This document shows positions 21,304 to 25,283 of a stretch of 25,283 nucleotides of DNA, in pieces (position 1 is the first letter of the stretch; each line of letters opens with the position of its first letter). Source of the stretch: CAYSQW01 sp964433135 (lineage in GTDB: Bacteria > Acidobacteriota > Aminicenantia > Aminicenantales > Aminicenantaceae); NCBI GenBank assembly GCA_964433135.1, contig CAYSQW010000051.1, positions 1 through 25,283 of the forward strand. Direction: 5' to 3'. The position numbers and the translations under genes are program-made. The notes beneath the pieces are model-generated. The model did not search any database. It was not told the origin of the DNA and saw only the letters and a list, made by a program, of their open reading frames with translations.

Positions 21304-24300
21304 AGCTTCCTGAAATATCCGTAGATAAAAAAGTCACCACCGCCATGCTGGCTTTGATCCTCGTGGTATTCGGGGGGCTGGCGCTTTCTCGTTTGGGCTT
21401 GGATTTTTTCCCCGAAATGGAATTTCCGACCATTTCCGTTATCACCGCCTATCCCGGAGCGGCTTCTGAGGATATAGAAAATACCATTACCCGTCCCTTG
21501 GAACAGGTCGTCAATTCCGTCAGCGGAGTGAAGAAGGTGACGTCCCAAACCTCGGAAGGGGTTTCCGTACTGATGGTTGAATTCGAATGGGGAACCAATC
21601 TCGATTTCGCCGCGCAGGACCTGCGGGATCAGATCAGTTTATGGGAAGATTTCCTGCCGGAGCCGTCCGATAAGCCCTTGGTTGTGAAATTCGATCTATC
21701 CCAGATTCCGGTCATTTTCTGGGGGGTGACGGCCAAGAGCATGCCGCCTTCCGATCTGCGGGAACTCATTGACGAGCAAGTCGCTCAGCGTCTGGAACGA
21801 ATCGACGGGGTGGCTTCCGCCCAGGCCTTTTCAACCGGTGTCCGTGAAATTCTGGTGGATGTTGATAAAAATGCGCTGGAATCCCACAACCTTTCCCTAG
21901 ACGGCATTTCGATGGCGCTTGCCATGGAAAACATCAATCTTCCGGCGGGACGCATCGTGGAACGGCACGCCGAGTATCTTTTCCGGACTTTGGGCGAATT
22001 CGAAAACCTCGATGATATCCGAAATACGGTGGTCGGGGTGACTCAGACCGGACAGCCGGTCTACGTCAAGGATATAGCCGAGGTCCGCGACACCTTGAAA
22101 GAGGCGCGATTCTATGCCCGGGTCGAACACGAAGAAGCGGTTTTCATGCTGGTCAGCAAGCGTTCCGGAGCCAATACCGTAATCACGGTCGAAGAAGTCA
22201 AAAGACAGCTGGAAAAGATCCGGGAAAGCCTGCCTCCCGACGTCATGTTTTATACCGCCATGGATCAGGCGGACATGATCCGGATGGTTATCAACAGTAC
22301 CGCCAACAACGCGCTGGTGGGAGGGATCATGGCGATCTTTTTCATCTTCCTTTTTCTCCGCAACTGGCGTCCTACGCTCACCATCGGACTGGCCATACCT
22401 CTGTCCATTATCACAACGTTTATCGCGTTTTATTTCGCCGGCTACACCATCAATATGCTGACCCTGGGAGGGTTGGCTCTGGGGGTGGGGATGCTGGTGG
22501 ATAATGCGGTGGTCGTGATCGAAAACATTTATCGGCATATCGAAGAGGGCAAGGGGCGCAATGAAGCGGCTAAAGCCGGGGCTTCGGAAGTGGGCATGGC
22601 CATCACCGCTTCCACATTGACGACCATCGCGGTTTTTTTCCCCATGGCGTTCGCCCAGGGAGTTACGGGTCAGATGACCAGGGGATTGGCGTTGGCCATC
22701 ACTTTTTCGCTGCTGGCATCCCTGTTCGTCGCCCTTACCATCGTTCCCATGGTATCTTCCGTCCTTTTCCGCGTGCGCTCCAATGAAACGGCGGAGCTTA
22801 TCAACCGTGGGCCCCGGTATTTCCAAAAAGTCCGTGATCTTTACCAGCGGCTTCTGGACAAATCGCTGCGGAGGCGGCGATGGGTGCTGGGGGGGACCTT
22901 GGTGCTTTTCCTCCTTTCTTTCGTCTTGATCCCCTTCTTGGGTACGGAATTCATGCCTTCCATGGACCGGGGCATGCTCATGATGACGGTCAAGATGCCG
23001 GTCGGAACGTCCCTGGCGGAAACCGATCGGGTGGTCCGGATGGTGGAGGACCTGCTGGAAGAGGACCCTGACGTGGATATCATCACGGCTCAGGTGGGAT
23101 CGCAGGCAGAGGACAATCCTTCGGATGCCGCCGGCGGCATGAGCGCGGCAGGGACTCATGAGGCATCTCTTTGGGTAAGTTTGGTAGATGAAACGGAACG
23201 CGATCTGACGGATCTGGAAATCCTCGAGAACCTCAGGAAGAAGCTTCCCGAACTTGAAGGAGTGAAATTTGAATCGCTGGATATGAGCCAGATGATGATG
23301 GGAGGGGCGGCCTCCCCGGTTGAGATCAAGGTGTTTGGTGATGATCTGGATCGGCTCAAGCAAACGGCGGAGTCTATCGTGGAGCAGATCGCCGATGTGG
23401 AGGGTTTGCGTGATGTCAAGCATTCCCTCTCGGAGGGCAAACCGGAATATCATATCGCGGTCAATCGTGAGCAGGCTTCCCGCCTGGGATTGATGGTTTC
23501 CCAAGTCGCAAATGGTGTTCAGGCCGCATCTCTGGGTCGTGTGGCTACCCGTTACCGCGAGGGTGATGAAGAAGTGGACATCCGAATTCGGTTTCAGGAG
23601 TCTTACCGGGACAGTCTGGACGATATCCGGAACATTCCGATCGCGTCTCCCGCCAACACAATGGTCCGCCTGGATCAGGTGGCCGCGATTACCCGGGATG
23701 AAGGACCTATCATGATTACGCGGGAGAATCAAGCCCGCCAAGTCACGGTGTCCGCCAATATCGCCGGCCGTGATCTCGGAAGCGTCGTGAAAGATATTCA
23801 GGCGCGGATCGGAGACATCGAGAGCACGCTGCCGTCCGGATATTTCCTCGAATTCGGCGGCGCTTACGAGGACATGCAGGATGCTTTCCTGATCATGGCC
23901 GGAGCGTTCGCGCTGGCCATTCTGCTGGTTTACATGATCATGGCCTCCCAGTTCGAATCCCTGCGGCATCCGTTTGTCATCATGTTCACGATCCCCTTAA
24001 GCCTCGTCGGAGTGGTGTTGGCGCTGTTGATCGGCGGTAAAACCGTCAGTTTGGCGGTGCTGATCGGCTTCATCATGTTGGCCGGAATCGCGGTCAACAA
24101 CGGGATCGTTATGGTCGACTATACCAACCAACTGCGCAAACGAGGCGTGGAAACGCGCGACGCCGTCCTGAAGGCCTGTTCGGTCAGGCTGCGGCCGGTA
24201 TTGATCACCGCTCTGACCACGATCCTCGGGATGCTCCCCATGGCGCTGAGCGCTTCCAGCGGTTCGGAGATGCGCGCGCCCATGGCGGTGACGGTAATCG

Positions 24301-24389
24301 GCGGACTGATTGCGACCACGCTGCTGACCCTTTTCGTGATTCCGATTATTTACACGCTGGTGGAGCGGGTGAAAATCGTCAAGAAATAG
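21300..24389 (+). CDS. RND-family multidrug efflux permease
   Basis: At 1029 residues this is a full-length RND inner-membrane pump with 12 predicted helices and two large periplasmic loops, driven by the proton gradient. The N-terminal helix and FFPEMEFPTISVITAYPG are typical. In TM4, GMLVDNAVVVIEN has Asp401 where E. coli AcrB has D407, but Asn402 replaces AcrB D408. In TM10, AVNNG puts Asn933 where AcrB has K940. This pair occurs in the SwrC/YerP-like branch of RND pumps, so the protein is closer to that branch than to AcrB. Substrates may be drugs, bile-like detergents or lipids. It is the last gene of the TetR-controlled operon. Confidence 0.94.
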   Translation: MKLPEISVDKKVTTAMLALILVVFGGLALSRLGLDFFPEMEFPTISVITAYPGAASEDIENTITRPLEQVVNSVSGVKKVTSQTSEGVSVLMVEFEWGTNLDFAAQDLRDQISLWEDFLPEPSDKPLVVKFDLSQIPVIFWGVTAKSMPPSDLRELIDEQVAQRLERIDGVASAQAFSTGVREILVDVDKNALESHNLSLDGISMALAMENINLPAGRIVERHAEYLFRTLGEFENLDDIRNTVVGVTQTGQPVYVKDIAEVRDTLKEARFYARVEHEEAVFMLVSKRSGANTVITVEEVKRQLEKIRESLPPDVMFYTAMDQADMIRMVINSTANNALVGGIMAIFFIFLFLRNWRPTLTIGLAIPLSIITTFIAFYFAGYTINMLTLGGLALGVGMLVDNAVVVIENIYRHIEEGKGRNEAAKAGASEVGMAITASTLTTIAVFFPMAFAQGVTGQMTRGLALAITFSLLASLFVALTIVPMVSSVLFRVRSNETAELINRGPRYFQKVRDLYQRLLDKSLRRRRWVLGGTLVLFLLSFVLIPFLGTEFMPSMDRGMLMMTVKMPVGTSLAETDRVVRMVEDLLEEDPDVDIITAQVGSQAEDNPSDAAGGMSAAGTHEASLWVSLVDETERDLTDLEILENLRKKLPELEGVKFESLDMSQMMMGGAASPVEIKVFGDDLDRLKQTAESIVEQIADVEGLRDVKHSLSEGKPEYHIAVNREQASRLGLMVSQVANGVQAASLGRVATRYREGDEEVDIRIRFQESYRDSLDDIRNIPIASPANTMVRLDQVAAITRDEGPIMITRENQARQVTVSANIAGRDLGSVVKDIQARIGDIESTLPSGYFLEFGGAYEDMQDAFLIMAGAFALAILLVYMIMASQFESLRHPFVIMFTIPLSLVGVVLALLIGGKTVSLAVLIGFIMLAGIAVNNGIVMVDYTNQLRKRGVETRDAVLKACSVRLRPVLITALTTILGMLPMALSASSGSEMRAPMAVTVIGGLIATTLLTLFVIPIIYTLVERVKIVKK

Positions 24390-24435
24390 CGAGGCTTCCA
24401 AGAAGAACCCTGCGTGGGATCTTCGTGTCCGCTGT

Positions 24436-25283
24436 TTAACTTTTGGATTTGACTTTGAACCTGAGAAGGGCCCCGATATTTCCGTAACGTTCCAGTTCGG
24501 ATGGGGGTTTGATATGTTTGATCCGGCATCGCTTATCCATAGCGAGTTCGACGGCTTCATCCACGACATCGACTATAGATTCGGTTTTTCTTCGGCATGC
24601 CGGGCAGGTGCCCGCATCCACGAAAAGCGTGTTGCAGTGATGGCAGATCTTTCCCGGGTGAGAATAATGTTGTGTGATGAGGAGGGTTTGGATTTCACTT
24701 CGATTCAAGCTGCGCAGGGTGTTTTTGAGCCCGGATACCGCCATCCCTCCTTTTTCCAGTTCGCTGGCGAAATTCCTGACAAGCGTCTGCTTTTCCTGGG
24801 TTTTCACTTCGTCCTTAAGCTTAAGAGCCGCATCGAGAATGGAGGAGGGGGTATCGTTGGGGCTGATTTTCAATCTTCCTTTCAATCGTGCTTGGCTGTA
24901 CGGATGAAAGAGAGGCTGCAGTTCGGCATAATATTCATCCGGACAGCCGACAAAAAGCCGGTCGAACGAATTCTTGTTCAGGATTTCGGAGGTGATTTTT
25001 GCCGCCTGTTTGAAATAGTCCCGCAGAAGGCCGGCTGTCCGTCGTTCGATCCGTTTCGATTCGTAACCTTCAAATCCCCCCTCCCGAATCCGTCCGGGAA
25101 CATCTCCTTTTAGGCTTTCGATCAGCCGGATTTCTCCCATGAAGATGTCGTACCATTTGGATTCTTTCCGACTCAGTGTGAGCACGCAGATGCGGTGATG
25201 TTCGTCCAGGATGGCGCTTAAAGGACGGACATACGGATTATGGTCGATAATGATACGGTTCCGCGGTGAATTGCTCAGGTTGA
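24436..25283 (-). CDS. eRF1-like protein of the baeRF type (N-terminus beyond window)
   Basis: The 3' part of the gene is present: 281 residues are visible and the frame stays open to the window edge. A GTG at 25185 would start only inside the conserved region, because the residues before it (HNPYVRPLSAILDEHHRICVL) fit the family. The middle (RDYFKQAAKITSEIL, FDRLFVGCPDEYYAEL) and the end (VDVVDEAVELAMDKRCRIKHI, GNIGALLRF) match the bacterial/archaeal eRF1-related baeRF proteins, which relate to peptidyl-tRNA release and ribosome rescue. A C-x2-C-x9-C-x2-C zinc ribbon lies near the C-terminus. Function in this organism is unproven. It ends convergently with the RND gene. Confidence 0.8.
   Translation of the reverse strand, partial: NLSNSPRNRIIIDHNPYVRPLSAILDEHHRICVLTLSRKESKWYDIFMGEIRLIESLKGDVPGRIREGGFEGYESKRIERRTAGLLRDYFKQAAKITSEILNKNSFDRLFVGCPDEYYAELQPLFHPYSQARLKGRLKISPNDTPSSILDAALKLKDEVKTQEKQTLVRNFASELEKGGMAVSGLKNTLRSLNRSEIQTLLITQHYSHPGKICHHCNTLFVDAGTCPACRRKTESIVDVVDEAVELAMDKRCRIKHIKPPSELERYGNIGALLRFKVKSKS

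Noticed and set aside
21897..23969. Long open frame of 690 codons on the minus strand
   Set aside because: It lies wholly antisense to the RND pump gene, whose protein is full length and conserved. The antisense product is His/Arg/Asp-rich and resembles no family.

Overview
This window looks like ordinary chromosome from a diderm (Gram-negative-type) bacterium of middling GC content. It carries a LolA-type lipoprotein carrier, a TolC-like outer-membrane channel, an RND pump with a lipoprotein-like adaptor, an SSS-family symporter, and a compact ribosomal/translation cluster. I cannot name the species. The gene mix (rplM-rpsI-rpsB-tsf-pyrH-frr together, TPR lipoproteins, a DUF4097 protein, a LolA/ECF unit, a baeRF-type protein) would suit Acidobacteriota or Aminicenantota-like lineages, but that is a low-confidence inference.

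Layout. Positions 1-330 hold copies of an interspersed repeat that returns at 17102-17272. A minus-strand DUF4097 protein with an 18-residue EDG repeat follows (431-1333), then a TPR lipoprotein (1569-2609) and a rhomboid protease (2749-3468). The translation operon runs rplM-rpsI-rpsB-tsf-pyrH-frr (3597-7267). Facing it is a minus-strand envelope operon, lolA - ECF sigma factor - zinc-finger anti-sigma factor - bactofilin-like membrane protein (10171 down to 7326), with ATGA overlaps at two of its junctions. Then come an SSS symporter, a DUF374 acyltransferase and a TatT-like TPR protein on the plus strand; AMMECR1, a JAB/MPN-like small protein and a methyltransferase on the minus strand; and an MBL hydrolase overlapping a Xer recombinase on the plus strand. 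The 461-base gap after the recombinase holds a 13-bp inverted repeat and the second repeat cluster. It is followed by an AhpD-like protein (minus), a four-gene TetR-TolC-MFP-RND efflux operon (18124-24389), and a baeRF/eRF1-like protein that runs off the right edge.

How the parts work together. The efflux operon has a near-consensus promoter followed at once by three CAGTTTA half-sites, which fits autoregulation by its own TetR protein. The LolA/sigma/anti-sigma unit looks like a self-contained envelope-stress circuit. Between 10.1 and 15.4 kb, six of seven transcription-unit starts have a good -10 box only 6 to 9 bases before the start codon and no Shine-Dalgarno sequence, so they probably make leaderless mRNAs. 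Most other genes in the window have clear GGAGG-type ribosome sites.

I found no rRNA, tRNA, CRISPR array, intact insertion sequence or prophage. The least explained material is the interspersed repeat with its invariant GGG-N-GGG-N-GGG-TY-GG core and an associated hairpin.
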